Assembly: GCA_946415315.1 (NCBI GenBank)
Contig: CAMKRZ010000006.1
Coordinates: 68,168-120,916 of the forward strand
Reading direction: 5' to 3'
DNA: 52,749 nucleotides
Source: an uncultured Lachnoclostridium sp.
GTDB lineage: Bacteria > Bacillota > Clostridia > Lachnospirales > Lachnospiraceae
This document shows positions 32,392 to 42,833 of this stretch, piece by piece. Position 1 is the stretch's first letter. Each line of letters starts with the position of its first letter. The notes under the pieces were generated by a model, which made no database searches, had not been told where the DNA came from, and was given only the letters and a program-made list of their open reading frames with translations. The position numbers were made by a program, and so were the translations under genes.

Positions 32392-34281
32392 TCATTCCCC
32401 GGACGGTTCCTTCTCCTGCGCGTCACCGTGCAGAAATCCGTACACCGAAGCCGCTGCCGCTTTGTTCATGCCGGGAACCCCGGAGATCTCCTCCTCCGTG
32501 GCGTCCCGCAGTTCCGCCATGCTTTTGAAGTACGACATGAGCGCTCTGCGCCTCGCCGGCCCGATGCCGGGTATCTCATCGAGCACGGATTTCGTCTGCT
32601 CCTTCGACCGCAGTTTGCGGTGGTACTCGATGGCGAACCGGTGCGTCTCATCCTGGATGCGCGTCACCAGTGCCGCAACCTCCGCGTTGGCCCCGCTCAC
32701 GCCGTGGCTCGCGCCGGACAGCGCGATCTCGCTTCCCCGATAGTACAGCCCTCTCGTGCGATGCCGGTCATCCTTCACCATGCCGCACACCGGGATGGCG
32801 AGCCCGAGCGATGCCAGTACCTCCTCCGCGACCTCGATCTGCCCCTTTCCGCCGTCCATGAGGATCAGATCGGGAAACACGGAAAATGATCCCCCTTCCC
32901 GTTCCTCCAGCCCGTGCGTAAACCGCCTCGTCAGCACCTCGCGCATGGAGGCGTAATCGTCGGGGCCGTCGACACTCCGTATGCGGAATTTGCGGTAGTC
33001 GGATTTGCGGGCGCGCCCGTCCCGGAACACGACCATCGATCCGACACTGTGGAACCCGCTGATGTTGGAGATATCGAACGACTCCACGCGGTGCAGCTCC
33101 TCGATTTCGAGCATGGCCGCCAGATCGCGCATCGCGCCGAGCGTGCGCGCCTCCTCGCGGGTGATCTTCTCCAGATCCTTCGCGATGACCATGCGCGCGT
33201 TGTCCTTCGCAAGCCGCACCAGCCGCTCCTTGACTCCGATCTTCGGCGAACGGATGTGCACGGGCTGCTCGCGCTTCATGGAAAGCCACTGCTCAAGAAG
33301 CTCTGCCTCCTCCGGCAGTATCTCCGTCATGACCTCGCGCGGAATGTACGGGGTTCCCTCGTAGAACTGACGCAGGAATGCCGACAGCACCTCCGCGTCC
33401 CCGCGCTCGTCCGTCTCCATCATATGAAAATGCTCCCGCCCGATCAGCCGGCCGTTTCTCTCGAAGAAGACCTGCACCACGCAGTGCTCGCCCTCTCGCG
33501 CAAGCGCGATGATGTCGCGCTCGTCAAGATGCGTGTCGCTCGCGTGCTGTACCTGCGCAAGTGCCTTCACACGCCCGATCAGATCGCGGAACTCCGCCGC
33601 CTTCTCAAACTCAAGCTCCGCGCTCGCCTCCTCCATGCGCTTCGTGAGATAGGCGATCCCGTCGGAGTAATCTCCGCCCAGGAAACGCAGCACCTTCGTC
33701 ACCATCTCCGCGTACGCCTCACCGGTCACCAGCCCGACACACGGCGCATCGCACTGGCCGATCTGTGCGTACAGGCACGGGCGCAGATTCGGGTCCGTCG
33801 AGGGCAGCGCACGGTTGCAGGTGCGGATGCGGTAGATTTTCCGAAGAAGTTCGATGGTATCGTTGATCGCGACACCGTTGGCGAAAGGTCCGAAATATCG
33901 CGCTTTGTCCTTCTCGCGGATCCGCGTCAGGAAGACGCGTGGGAACGGTTCATCGACCGTCACCTTGATGAACGGATAGGTCTTGTCGTCCTTGAGGAGC
34001 GTATTGTACGGAGGACGATGCTCCTTGATGAGATTGTTCTCCAGAACAAGCGACTCAAGCTCCGAGGCAACCACGATGTACTCAAACCAGTTCACCTGCG
34101 AAACCATGCGGCGGATCTTCGGCGAAAGCTTGCTTCCCTCCCGAAAATACTGGCTCACGCGGCGCTTCAGGATCTTTGCTTTGCCGACGTAAAGTATGCG
34201 GTCGCGAGCGTCGTGCATGATATACACGCCGGGGCACGACGGCAGTTTCGCCAGTTCCGCATGAAGATCAAATTCGCGCAT
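32392..34281 (-). CDS. uvrC: excinuclease ABC subunit C
   Basis: 629 residues. The N-terminal GIY-YIG nuclease (CPGVYIMHD, then LYVGKA) makes the 3' incision; a UVR/UvrB-binding motif lies at about 205-240 (YLTKRMEEASAELEFEKAAEFRD). The RNase H-like 5' nuclease follows (VESFDISNISGFHSVGSMVVF and LILMDGGKGQIEVA), then C-terminal helix-hairpin-helix (LDEIPGIGPARRRALMSY). It acts with UvrAB in nucleotide-excision repair. It starts 24 bases after a cotH-family gene and is probably co-transcribed with it. Confidence 0.96.
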   Translation of the reverse strand: MREFDLHAELAKLPSCPGVYIMHDARDRILYVGKAKILKRRVSQYFREGSKLSPKIRRMVSQVNWFEYIVVASELESLVLENNLIKEHRPPYNTLLKDDKTYPFIKVTVDEPFPRVFLTRIREKDKARYFGPFANGVAINDTIELLRKIYRIRTCNRALPSTDPNLRPCLYAQIGQCDAPCVGLVTGEAYAEMVTKVLRFLGGDYSDGIAYLTKRMEEASAELEFEKAAEFRDLIGRVKALAQVQHASDTHLDERDIIALAREGEHCVVQVFFERNGRLIGREHFHMMETDERGDAEVLSAFLRQFYEGTPYIPREVMTEILPEEAELLEQWLSMKREQPVHIRSPKIGVKERLVRLAKDNARMVIAKDLEKITREEARTLGAMRDLAAMLEIEELHRVESFDISNISGFHSVGSMVVFRDGRARKSDYRKFRIRSVDGPDDYASMREVLTRRFTHGLEEREGGSFSVFPDLILMDGGKGQIEVAEEVLASLGLAIPVCGMVKDDRHRTRGLYYRGSEIALSGASHGVSGANAEVAALVTRIQDETHRFAIEYHRKLRSKEQTKSVLDEIPGIGPARRRALMSYFKSMAELRDATEEEISGVPGMNKAAAASVYGFLHGDAQEKEPSGE

Positions 34282-34305
34282 AGTTAAGCCTCCGCTCCCA
34301 CGCTG

Positions 34306-36585
34306 TCAGTACAGCATCGGGAAATATTTCTTTGCAAGCTCCATCGGGATATTTTTCGTTTTTACAAAATCCCGAATGATCTTCCAGTCTCGTCCGTTCA
34401 CCTGCCTGCGCAACGCCTCAACACTACCCTTCCACCCCTTATAACTGCGGTATCCTACCTTTCCTTGCGGATCCTTCACCTTCCTCCAACGCTCGCAGTT
34501 GTATACCATGTCGTGATCAAGCATGGCTTCCATTTTATCGAGGTGCGTTAACGCAGCGTCGGTCGAGAAGACAGTAGAGATGAGCAATGACATGCGCTCA
34601 AGGAATAGTTCACGGAATTCCTCATTTTCCAATAACCGGTAAATCAAAGCGTTGAAGGTGTAATTTCCCGGATTAAACTTCCCCAGCTGATTTGCTGTTG
34701 TTCCCCCCGGTACGCGACACAGCGCCAGATCAAGGTCGTAGAGGATGTAGATCCATTTGCCGCCTGCCTTGCACACGCGGACATTGTCCATATCGATGTT
34801 ACCGTTCCAGAGCTGGATGATATAGTAATCTGCAACGCTTTGAATATCCACAACCGACTTCACATACTCGTAGGCTTCCGCATCCTTCACCTGGTTGGAG
34901 CTGATGAATTTCCAAAGGTCCAGCCACTCCTTGCTATCCTTCCCGCAAACCACCTTTCGCATTTGCTTGATGATCGTGACTTCCTCCGGATCACAGCAGT
35001 AATGCGACGCGACCATGTCCGCGTCGATATGCTCGCGAATGTAATAAATGCCCCAGTACTGACCGTTGACGTATAGATTCACCGGTTTGTACGCCTGCAC
35101 CAGCACGTCGTCAACGATGTCACCGCTCACGGCCAGGGAAGAAACGTATTCATCGCGAATCATCGCGTTCGAGGCGTCCTGCGAACCGCAGCGCAGCACG
35201 AGCGAGTTGAACTCGTCGATGTCCAGATCATCGAACACCCGGTACTGCAGCTTGGAGACTCCGAATTCCGTGGAAAATGTGATCTGATAGCTCTTCTTCG
35301 GGTATGCGCGGCTCGTCGCTCCGAACATGCTGATCGCGCAGTCCTCCGAAAACTCCTCGCGCCCGTTTGAAAACAGCGTGATGTTGGCAGCATACTTCCG
35401 GTCGGAGGAATAGTGATTGTTCATCGTGTCGAAGTCCGACTGCTTCATGGAGAGCATCAGCACATCGAGCTCGTAGTCCGGCGCATCGATCACGTAGTAA
35501 AATGCCGCGTCAAAACTCGCCAGACAGTTTTCCTCCGTCGCGTATGCCCGGATCGTGGTGGTGGAAGAAATCTCGATCGGCTGTCCATCCCATTTTTTTG
35601 AGGAGGAATCCGGCTTGCTTCCGTTCAGCGTGTACCGGATCGTGCCCGCCGTCGTGAACATCACCATCTGCGTCCCCTCGTAAAAGCCGGGATCAAGATC
35701 CACCTCGGGCGTCGTCGCGATCCGCTCATATCCTCCCTCGTTGGCGGTACCGACAGTCGGCTTGTCACAGACGCGCCACGTCTCGCCGTCGCGGGCAAAA
35801 CTGACATTTCGCGGCATCTCGGGGTATTTCACCTGATCGAGGATATTCCCCTCGCCGTCGGCAAGAAACACTTTCTCTCCGAAATACGACAGCTTAAACC
35901 GAAGGTCATACTCGTTAGCGGCCTCATATTCACCGGTGCAGTAGAAAACCGCATATCCGCCGGCCGGCAACTCAACCTCGGGAAGAGGATACTCCGTGAG
36001 GCGCTTCTTCGAGTCAGACAGACAATACCCGGAGAGCATGACCGCCTCCTCCGATACGTTATGAATCTCGATGGCATCGTAATAACCGCCGTTATGCTTG
36101 CTGTACTTCGTGTTGGTCGGCAGGATCTCGCTGATGCACAGCTGCGGCTTCTCCTCCACCGGTTCTTCAATGACCGTACCGCCTTCCGGAGTCGGTGTAG
36201 GCTCCGTCTTGCCCGTTCCTCTGTCATCCCCTGCCGGCGTTGTCGGTTCCGCGCCTCCGGTCGGCTGCTCCGTCTTGTTTTCCGCTTTCCCGGCGCCGGT
36301 CGGCTCCGGTGCCTCGCCCGGTGTCACCGCGCTCGTCGGTTCCGTCCCGCCGGACGGTTCTTCCGATCCGGTCGGTTTCACGGAAACGGTCGGATTCTCT
36401 TCCGCTGTCGGTTTCGCTGTGCCGGACTCTTCCTCGGTCTTCAGTTCTTCCGCTCCCGTCGTCTCCGCATTTCCGCGAGAAGACACGCCGTCGGAAACCG
36501 TCGTCGCAGGGGTCCGGAACTTCGCCCAGACAAGCATCGACAGCACGATAACAAGGGAGATCAAACCGACAAGAAACCGCTTCAT
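34306..36585 (-). CDS. surface CotH-kinase family protein with lamin-tail domain (paralogue 1)
   Basis: 759 residues from the ATG at 36585 (AGAGG just upstream). A signal anchor (residues 1-22) is followed by a Glu/Pro/Thr-rich linker (about 30-150), a lamin-tail domain (about 155-265: ISEILPTNTKYSKHNGGYYD), a chitobiase-like beta domain (IRYTLNGSKPDSSSKKW) and a CotH kinase domain (about 370-690) with KKSYQITFS as the likely ATP-contacting Lys and YILYDLDLALC as the metal-binding D-x-D. CotH proteins are atypical kinases that phosphorylate spore-coat proteins; this form is exported, so its targets are probably outside the membrane. It is a clear tandem paralogue of 36764-38875. Confidence 0.88.
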   Translation of the reverse strand: MKRFLVGLISLVIVLSMLVWAKFRTPATTVSDGVSSRGNAETTGAEELKTEEESGTAKPTAEENPTVSVKPTGSEEPSGGTEPTSAVTPGEAPEPTGAGKAENKTEQPTGGAEPTTPAGDDRGTGKTEPTPTPEGGTVIEEPVEEKPQLCISEILPTNTKYSKHNGGYYDAIEIHNVSEEAVMLSGYCLSDSKKRLTEYPLPEVELPAGGYAVFYCTGEYEAANEYDLRFKLSYFGEKVFLADGEGNILDQVKYPEMPRNVSFARDGETWRVCDKPTVGTANEGGYERIATTPEVDLDPGFYEGTQMVMFTTAGTIRYTLNGSKPDSSSKKWDGQPIEISSTTTIRAYATEENCLASFDAAFYYVIDAPDYELDVLMLSMKQSDFDTMNNHYSSDRKYAANITLFSNGREEFSEDCAISMFGATSRAYPKKSYQITFSTEFGVSKLQYRVFDDLDIDEFNSLVLRCGSQDASNAMIRDEYVSSLAVSGDIVDDVLVQAYKPVNLYVNGQYWGIYYIREHIDADMVASHYCCDPEEVTIIKQMRKVVCGKDSKEWLDLWKFISSNQVKDAEAYEYVKSVVDIQSVADYYIIQLWNGNIDMDNVRVCKAGGKWIYILYDLDLALCRVPGGTTANQLGKFNPGNYTFNALIYRLLENEEFRELFLERMSLLISTVFSTDAALTHLDKMEAMLDHDMVYNCERWRKVKDPQGKVGYRSYKGWKGSVEALRRQVNGRDWKIIRDFVKTKNIPMELAKKYFPMLY

Positions 36586-36637
36586 AATCCTCTCCGCAAG
36601 AACCTTCGGAAACCGATCCTGTTCCGAAATCATAAAC

Positions 36638-36659
36638 GCCCCGCGGCAAGCCGCGGGGC
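36638..36659 (-). terminator. GC-rich hairpin between the two cotH genes
   Basis: GCCCCGCGGC (36638-36647) pairs perfectly with GCCGCGGGGC (36650-36659). On the minus strand it is followed by GTTTATGATTTC, a weak T-rich tail. It may partly terminate the ftsH-cotH transcript before the second cotH gene. The rest of 36586-36763 shows nothing else. Confidence 0.5.
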
Positions 36660-36763
36660 AAATCCATATTGAACCCGCGTGTACGCGGCGTAAACACAGT
36701 TCCGCTGCGCATTCGTGTGAACCGCCGGATGTATAGGAGCAACGCCGGTGAAAACGGCATTTC

Positions 36764-38875
36764 TCAATCAAGTATGTCTTTGAAATACTTCTCCACAAGC
36801 TCGTCGGAGATCCCCTTCGCCTTCACGAAATCCCGGATCACCTTCGGCCCGCGGCCGGTCACCGTCTTCCTCAGTGAATTCACACTGCTCTGCCAGCCGG
36901 AGTAACTGCGGTAGTTGGTCTTCTTCACCGGATCCTTGACCGGATGCCAGCGCGCGCAGTTGTAAACCATATCATGGTCGATGCGCTCGACGAAACTGTC
37001 AATGTAGGCGTTGCAGCGCTCTTCCGTGAACACCGTGCTTACGATATAGGCCATCCGCTCGCAGAACAGTTCGCGGAACTCATCATTTTCCAGTAGACGA
37101 TAGACAAGCGCGTTGAACGTGTAGTAACCCGCGTTAAATGTTCCGATCAGCTGATTGGTCATCCCCTCGGGTTCGCGGCACAGCGTGAGGTCGAGGTCGT
37201 ACAGGAAGAAAAGCCATTTTCCGTTTTGCGTGTCTCCGGGCTTAAAGACGCAGACGTTGTCCGGATCGATGTTGCCGACCCACAGCTGCACGCAGTAGTA
37301 ATCGGCGACGCTCTGCAGATCAACAACCGACTTGACGTACTCGTAGGCCTCCGCATCCTTCAGGCTGTTATTCGTGATGAATTTCCAGAGGTCCTTCCAC
37401 TCCCTGCCTTCCGTACCGCTCTTGACAATATTCATCTGCTTGACGAGCGTGACTTCCTCGGGATCGCAGCCGTAGTGCGACGCGATCATATCCTCATCCT
37501 TGTGCTCGCGGATGTAATAGATGCCGAAGTACTCGTCGTTGATATAGAGATTCACGGGATGGTACGCCTGGACCAGGAGATCGTCGATCATCCCGTCGTC
37601 CGTGACGAGCGAAGTGACGAGCTCATCCTTCATCAGCGTCGCTTCGTTGTCCTGGCTTCCCGACCGCAGCACGATCGAGTTGAACTCATCGATGTCGAGG
37701 TTGTCAAACATCCTGTACTGCAGTTTGGACGGTCCGTACGCTGTCGAAAAATGGATCTGGTAGCTCTTCTTGATGTACGCCCGGCTCGAGCCGCCGAACG
37801 TGCTCGCGGCGCAGTCGACGGAAAATGCGAGTTCGCCGCCGACGAACATCGAAATGTTGGCCGCGTACTTTGCGCTGGACATATAGTTCTCGTTCATCGT
37901 GTCGAGATCGGCCTGTTTGATCGACATCCGCACCACATCGAGCTCGTACTCCGGCGCATCGATAAAATAATCAAACGTTGCCGGAAAACTCGCAAGACAG
38001 CCGTCCTCCTCCGCATAAGCGCGAAGCGAACAATTTTGAGTGATTTCGATCGGCTGACCGTCCCACACCTTCAAGGCGGATGTCGGAGCGCTGCCATCCA
38101 GCGTGTACCGGATCGTGCCGCCGGTAGTGAAACGGACCGTCTGTCCGCCTGTGAAAAATCCCGGCGCGAGATCAACAGCCGGCTGCGTCGCCATCCTCGC
38201 ATAGCCGCCCTCATTGGCTTCGCCGAGTGTCGGTTTGTCGTAGATCCGGTAGTCTTCCCCGTCGCGCCCGTAGCTCACATTTTGCGGAAGCTCCGGATAC
38301 TCCACCATATCGAGGATGTTGCCGTTCCGGTCTGCCAGATAGACCTTCTCGCCGAAGTAGGAAAGTTTGAATTTCAGGTCGTACTCGTCCTTCGCATAGT
38401 ACTCCCCTGTGCAGTAAAACACTGCGTATCCGCCCGCAGGAAGTTCAACTTCCGGGAGCGGATACTGCGTGAGTTTCTTCTTGGAATCGGACAGACAGTA
38501 ATCGGAAAGCATGACGGGCTCATCCGAGATGTTGCGGATTTCGATCGCATCATAATAGTCACCGTTACGCTTGTTGTACTGATTGTTCGTGGGCAGGATC
38601 TCATTGATGCGTAACAGCGAAGGCGTCGGGGTCGGGGTCGGGGTTGCGACCGCCACGGTTGCCGACGGTTTCGGTGTCAGTTCCGACTGCCCCGGATCTT
38701 CTCCCTGCGTGATAACCGCTTTCGGTGTTGTCTCCCCGGGCGTCGTATTCAGTTTGGTTTTGTCAGGGGATACGCTTGTCACGGAAACCGCGGGACCGAT
38801 GCTCTGCGAGTTCCCGTAGGTGACCAGCGCGAAAACGACCGCGAAGGAAAGCAGTATCAGCAAAGCTTTTTTCAT
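36764..38875 (-). CDS. surface CotH-kinase family protein with lamin-tail domain (paralogue 2)
   Basis: 703 residues. The domain order matches the neighbouring paralogue: signal peptide ([20 protein letters not shown]), a shorter Pro/Thr linker (ATPTPTPTPS), lamin-tail domain (INEILPTNNQYNKRNGDYYD), chitobiase-like domain and CotH kinase with KKSYQIHFS, YIREHKDEDMIASHYG and FFLYDLDLTLCREPEG. The two proteins differ mainly in linker length. Its ATG overlaps the ftsH stop (ATGA), so it is translated with the membrane protease FtsH, an unusual pairing. Confidence 0.88.
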   Translation of the reverse strand: MKKALLILLSFAVVFALVTYGNSQSIGPAVSVTSVSPDKTKLNTTPGETTPKAVITQGEDPGQSELTPKPSATVAVATPTPTPTPSLLRINEILPTNNQYNKRNGDYYDAIEIRNISDEPVMLSDYCLSDSKKKLTQYPLPEVELPAGGYAVFYCTGEYYAKDEYDLKFKLSYFGEKVYLADRNGNILDMVEYPELPQNVSYGRDGEDYRIYDKPTLGEANEGGYARMATQPAVDLAPGFFTGGQTVRFTTGGTIRYTLDGSAPTSALKVWDGQPIEITQNCSLRAYAEEDGCLASFPATFDYFIDAPEYELDVVRMSIKQADLDTMNENYMSSAKYAANISMFVGGELAFSVDCAASTFGGSSRAYIKKSYQIHFSTAYGPSKLQYRMFDNLDIDEFNSIVLRSGSQDNEATLMKDELVTSLVTDDGMIDDLLVQAYHPVNLYINDEYFGIYYIREHKDEDMIASHYGCDPEEVTLVKQMNIVKSGTEGREWKDLWKFITNNSLKDAEAYEYVKSVVDLQSVADYYCVQLWVGNIDPDNVCVFKPGDTQNGKWLFFLYDLDLTLCREPEGMTNQLIGTFNAGYYTFNALVYRLLENDEFRELFCERMAYIVSTVFTEERCNAYIDSFVERIDHDMVYNCARWHPVKDPVKKTNYRSYSGWQSSVNSLRKTVTGRGPKVIRDFVKAKGISDELVEKYFKDILD

Positions 38876-40917
38876 AGGACAGTTCCGTCAGGCCTCCTGT
38901 CCAGCGACGCTTCGGACTCCGCAGCCTCTCCGGCAGGCTCTTCCCCGTCCAGCGTGATGGACTCCACCGCCGCGGGTTCCGTCGGCTCCTCGCCGCGCAC
39001 GCGCCGGAAAATCTCCATGAACTGCGCGCCGGTGATGGTTTCCTTCTCGATCAGGAACTCTGCCGCCTCCTGCAGCACCTGCAGGTTGTCCCGGAGCATC
39101 TGCTCCGCATCTGCGTAGCAAGCGCCGATCGTATTCTTCACTTCCGTGTCAATCTTCGTCGCGGTCTGGTCACTGCACTGCGTGACGGCACGCCCGTCAA
39201 GGTAACGGCTCTCGATCGTCTCGAGCGCCACCATGCCGAACTCATCCGACATACCGTACATCGTGATCATCTGGCGCGCCAATGAAGTTGCGCGCTCGAT
39301 ATCGTTGCTCGCTCCGGTCGTGATGGAATCGAAGATCACCTTCTCCGCCGCACGGCCACCGCACAGCGTGCGGATCTCGCGTAAAATGTCGTCCTTCGAG
39401 CTTAAGTACTTCTCCTCCTCGGGCACCTGCATCGTGTATCCGAGGGCTCCCATCGTGCGGGGCACGATCGTGATCTTCTGCACCGGCTCCGCGCCCTTCT
39501 GGAGCGCTGCCACGAGCGCGTGTCCGACTTCGTGGAACGCAACGATCCTCTTCTCCTCCGGTCCGAGGATGCGGTCCTTCTTCTCCTTGCCGGCGAAGAC
39601 AACCTCCACCGACTCCATCAGGTCGGACTGCTGTACGACCGTACGGCCTTCCTTGACCGCGAGGATGGCTGCCTCATTGATAATGTTCGCAAGATCCGAA
39701 CCGACGGCGCCGCTCGTCGCGAGCGCGATTGCCTCGAGGTCTACCGAATCGTGCATCAACACATTTTTCGCATGAACTTTGAGCGTTGCAAGACGCCCCT
39801 TCAGATCAGGCTTGTCAACGATGATCCGACGGTCGAAACGACCCGGACGAAGCAGAGCCTTGTCGAGGATCTCCGGGCGGTTCGTCGCCGCAAGGATCAC
39901 GACACCCTTCGATGTGTCAAAACCGTCCATCTCCGCAAGCAGCTGGTTCAGCGTCTGCTCACGCTCGTCATTGCCTCCGCCGTAACGGCTGTCACGGCTC
40001 TTGCCGATCGCATCGATCTCATCGATAAACACGATACACGGTGCCATCTGCTGCGCCTGGCGGAACAGGTCACGCACACGGGACGCGCCGACACCGACGT
40101 ACATCTCCACAAAATCCGAGCCGGAGAGCGAGAAGAACGGAACCTTCGCCTCGCCGGCTACCGCCTTCGCGAGAAGCGTCTTACCGGTTCCGGGAGGTCC
40201 TACCAGAAGAGCACCCTTCGGCAGCTTCGCGCCGATGCGGGTGTACTTGGCCGGGTCATGCAGGAAATCCACAAGTTCCAGCACGGATTCCTTGGCTTCC
40301 TCCTGCCCCGCGACATCCTTGAACGTGACGCCGGTCTCCTTCTCGACGTACATCTTCGCGGTCGATTTGCCTGCGCCGAAACCGCCGACGCCGCCGTTTT
40401 TGGAGAGCATGCGATAGGCGCCCCACAGCATCAGGTAGATGAACACAAACGGCAGAATGTATGCGAAGAACACATCGAGGATCGTCGTGCTCTTGTCGAC
40501 GATCAGACGCTTGTACTGAAACTTCTCCTCCTCGGTCAGCGTGTTGTCATTTTCGCTCACCTTCCGGGCTTTCTCCAGCCGCTCCGTCAGTTCCGAGTCC
40601 GTCTCGATGATACCCGTATAGTACGTCTCGACGCGGGTGTCCTCCTTGGCGCTCTCGCGCGGATAGATCACGATCTTGTCGTAATCATCCTGGATCTCAA
40701 CCTTGAGGATCTGATTCTCCTCCAGCATCGTGAGAAACTCCCCGTAGGTAATTTCCCGGTTGCGGATCTTGTTGATCTCCGACGAGATGAACATGTAGCA
40801 GAGTATGAAAATGAAGAACAGAATGACCGTCAGAATGATCCGCGAGACCAGACCGTTCTTCCGGTTGTCGTTCTTCTTGTTTCCTCCGCCTTTGTTGTCG
40901 TTGTTTGGTGTACTCAC
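38872..40917 (-). CDS. ftsH: ATP-dependent zinc metalloprotease FtsH
   Basis: 681 residues from the GTG at 40917 (GGAGGGAG upstream). Two transmembrane helices (about 27-45 and 145-165) flank an extracytoplasmic region. The AAA+ module has GPPGTGKT (240-247), FIDEIDAIG and the second region of homology ([10 protein letters not shown]). The protease site is HEVGH (462-466) with Ala replaced by Val in the common HEAGH, which keeps HExxH intact. The C-terminal tail is acidic. It degrades membrane and cytosolic proteins and is linked to stress and sporulation in Firmicutes. A cotH gene is coupled downstream. Confidence 0.96.
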   Translation of the reverse strand: MSTPNNDNKGGGNKKNDNRKNGLVSRIILTVILFFIFILCYMFISSEINKIRNREITYGEFLTMLEENQILKVEIQDDYDKIVIYPRESAKEDTRVETYYTGIIETDSELTERLEKARKVSENDNTLTEEEKFQYKRLIVDKSTTILDVFFAYILPFVFIYLMLWGAYRMLSKNGGVGGFGAGKSTAKMYVEKETGVTFKDVAGQEEAKESVLELVDFLHDPAKYTRIGAKLPKGALLVGPPGTGKTLLAKAVAGEAKVPFFSLSGSDFVEMYVGVGASRVRDLFRQAQQMAPCIVFIDEIDAIGKSRDSRYGGGNDEREQTLNQLLAEMDGFDTSKGVVILAATNRPEILDKALLRPGRFDRRIIVDKPDLKGRLATLKVHAKNVLMHDSVDLEAIALATSGAVGSDLANIINEAAILAVKEGRTVVQQSDLMESVEVVFAGKEKKDRILGPEEKRIVAFHEVGHALVAALQKGAEPVQKITIVPRTMGALGYTMQVPEEEKYLSSKDDILREIRTLCGGRAAEKVIFDSITTGASNDIERATSLARQMITMYGMSDEFGMVALETIESRYLDGRAVTQCSDQTATKIDTEVKNTIGACYADAEQMLRDNLQVLQEAAEFLIEKETITGAQFMEIFRRVRGEEPTEPAAVESITLDGEEPAGEAAESEASLDRRPDGTVL

Positions 40918-41039
40918 AGTACTTCTCCCTCCTGCGCTGTCCGTCCTCCGGGCAGCGCCGCCCGCGTCGGCTCCCGGCATTGCCGGCCGTTGCCGCACAG
41001 GCTTCCTTCATTCATTTTCCGGCAAAAGCCGTCATATCC

Positions 41040-41777
41040 TCAACCTAAAGCGTCCACTGCTTCCTTCATCACCGACGCGATGTCATCGTGGATCACAAGC
41101 TGCGCATAGGAATCCGCCTGCGTCACGCTCTTGTTGATCAGCACGAGTTTGCGTCCGCGATAGTACCGGATCAGTCCCGCCGCCGGGTAGACGATCAGCG
41201 ACGTTCCGCCGATGATCAGCGTGTCCGCTTTTGCGATCGCTGTCACCGCCTTGTTGATCACCGAGTCATCAAGACTCTCCTCGTAGAGCACGACATCCGG
41301 CTTGATCACGCCGCCGCACTCGCAGCGCGGCACGCCGTCCGCCTCCAGGATCGCGTCCACTCCGTAGAACTTATGGCAATGCGTGCAGAAGTTCCGCAGC
41401 ACCGAGCCGTGCAGTTCGTACACAACCTTCGAGCCGGCCTTCTGGTGCAGCCCGTCGATATTCTGCGTCACGACCGCCTTCAGTTTCCCCATCTGTTCAA
41501 GCTTCGCGAGCGCCAGGTGGCAGTCGTTCGGCTTGGCCTCGGGGTACACCAGATGTTTCCGGTAGAAGTCGAAGAAATCCTCCGGATATCTCTCGTAAAA
41601 TGTTCTCGACACCATCTCCTCCGGTGACAGCGTCCGGTGCAGTTTCTGATGGAACAGCCCGTTCGCGCTCCGGAAATCCGGGATGTTGCTCGCGGTCGAT
41701 ACGCCCGCGCCTCCGAAAAATACGACATTGTCGCTCCCCCGCAACAACTCCGCCAGTTTCTTTCTCTGCTCGTCCAT
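41040..41777 (-). CDS. NAD-dependent protein deacylase of the Sir2 family
   Basis: 245 residues. FFGGAGVSTASNIPDFRSANG is the NAD-binding loop, TQNIDGLHQKAG and ELHGSVL carry the catalytic Asn/Asp/His, and the zinc ribbon is CTHC ... CECGG. The C-terminal IIGGTSLIVYPAAGLI is typical of CobB-type sirtuins. It removes acyl groups from lysines while consuming NAD. It lies 122 bases upstream of ftsH, with one GGAAAATG word in the gap. No acetyltransferase partner lies next to it. Confidence 0.92.
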   Translation of the reverse strand: MDEQRKKLAELLRGSDNVVFFGGAGVSTASNIPDFRSANGLFHQKLHRTLSPEEMVSRTFYERYPEDFFDFYRKHLVYPEAKPNDCHLALAKLEQMGKLKAVVTQNIDGLHQKAGSKVVYELHGSVLRNFCTHCHKFYGVDAILEADGVPRCECGGVIKPDVVLYEESLDDSVINKAVTAIAKADTLIIGGTSLIVYPAAGLIRYYRGRKLVLINKSVTQADSYAQLVIHDDIASVMKEAVDALG

Positions 41778-41840
41778 GCCCTCTCCTTTCCCGGGAAATC
41801 CCGGTTTCCGTCACCTTGCGATGCCTCATCATCCCGGCGA

Positions 41841-42707
41841 TCACTCGGTATCGATTGCCGCCTTCCGGTAATACAGCGGCGAAACCCCGTAATACTTCTT
41901 GAACAGTTTGCTGAAATGGTACACGTCGTCATAGCCGACCTGCGCGGCGATCGCGCGGATGCTGCCGCGATTTTCCTCGAGCATCTCCTTCGCCTTCGCG
42001 AGCCGGATCTGGATCAGGTAGTTGATCGGCGAGTCCCCGGTCTTCTCCTTGAAGATCTTGGAGATGTACACCGGGCTTAAGTACATGTTCTGTGCGATCC
42101 CGTCGAGCGAGATGTGCTGCGAATAGTTCGCCTTCAGGTACTGGATGATCTTCTGCACCACGTAGCTCTTCGAGTAGCTCTCGAATGTCACACCGACGAC
42201 CTCTTCCTTCGGCTTGTCCACCACCGAGCGGTACAGAAGGATGAGAATTTTCATCATCTGCGCCTGTACAAGGTAGTAGCGGCCGGACTGCGGCGCCATG
42301 TTTTCATCGATGATCTCGTAGCAACAGCGGCTGATCTCCCGCTTCACCTCGTTGCTCAGGGAGAGCACGGGGCATCCGTCCGGCAGACGGAGCGAGTTCG
42401 GCTCCATGTTCAGAAAATGGAGATCCGATATTCCCGCTACGAACTCGAGCGTCGGATCCGTCGGGTTTGTGATAATACTCTGGTGCATCACGCCGGGATT
42501 GCACACCAGCAGATCGCCCTGCTTGACATCGTATGTGACGCCGTCGATCAGGTACTGTCCCTTGCCGGAGAGAATGTATGCGATCTCCAGGATCGAGTGG
42601 GAGTGATAGTACGTAAGACGCGCATCCCTGACCCGGCTGCAGTACAGCACGGAAGGATGAAAATCCTCATACGAAATGTCCGATTGGTTGCCTGAAAAAC
42701 CCGCCAT
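41841..42707 (-). CDS. AraC-family transcriptional regulator with cupin sensor
   Basis: 288 residues. The N-terminal cupin (about 15-130) has HSHSILEIAYILSGKGQYLI and LLVCNPGVMHQ. The C-terminal double helix-turn-helix (about 185-285) reads ISLDGIAQNMYLSPVYISKIF and IRAIAAQVGYDDVYHFSKLF. It should bind a small ligand, probably a sugar or related compound, and regulate transcription. It is 63 bases from sir2 and no sugar-uptake genes adjoin it, so the regulon is unknown. GGGGG lies 6-7 bases before the ATG. Confidence 0.9.
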   Translation of the reverse strand: MAGFSGNQSDISYEDFHPSVLYCSRVRDARLTYYHSHSILEIAYILSGKGQYLIDGVTYDVKQGDLLVCNPGVMHQSIITNPTDPTLEFVAGISDLHFLNMEPNSLRLPDGCPVLSLSNEVKREISRCCYEIIDENMAPQSGRYYLVQAQMMKILILLYRSVVDKPKEEVVGVTFESYSKSYVVQKIIQYLKANYSQHISLDGIAQNMYLSPVYISKIFKEKTGDSPINYLIQIRLAKAKEMLEENRGSIRAIAAQVGYDDVYHFSKLFKKYYGVSPLYYRKAAIDTE

Positions 42708-42833
42708 ATGGTACCCCCTTGCAGCAGTATTTTACGCGCTGTGCGATAAATGACGCTCATTGCGGCGTCTGCGCTCCGCGCGGTCTTCCCTCTCTTGTTT
42801 TTTGCGTCCGCAGTCTCGGGCTGCCCGCCGCGG

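Noticed and set aside
28460-32743. Very long plus-strand open frames (up to 711 codons) opposite dnaE and pfkA
   Set aside because: Composition (Arg/His/Leu/Val-rich) and lack of ribosome sites mark them as antisense shadows of high-GC coding DNA.
38625-38650. G-rich tract as a G-quadruplex
   Set aside because: Only three GGGG runs are adjacent and the tract simply encodes a PTPTPTP linker on the other strand.
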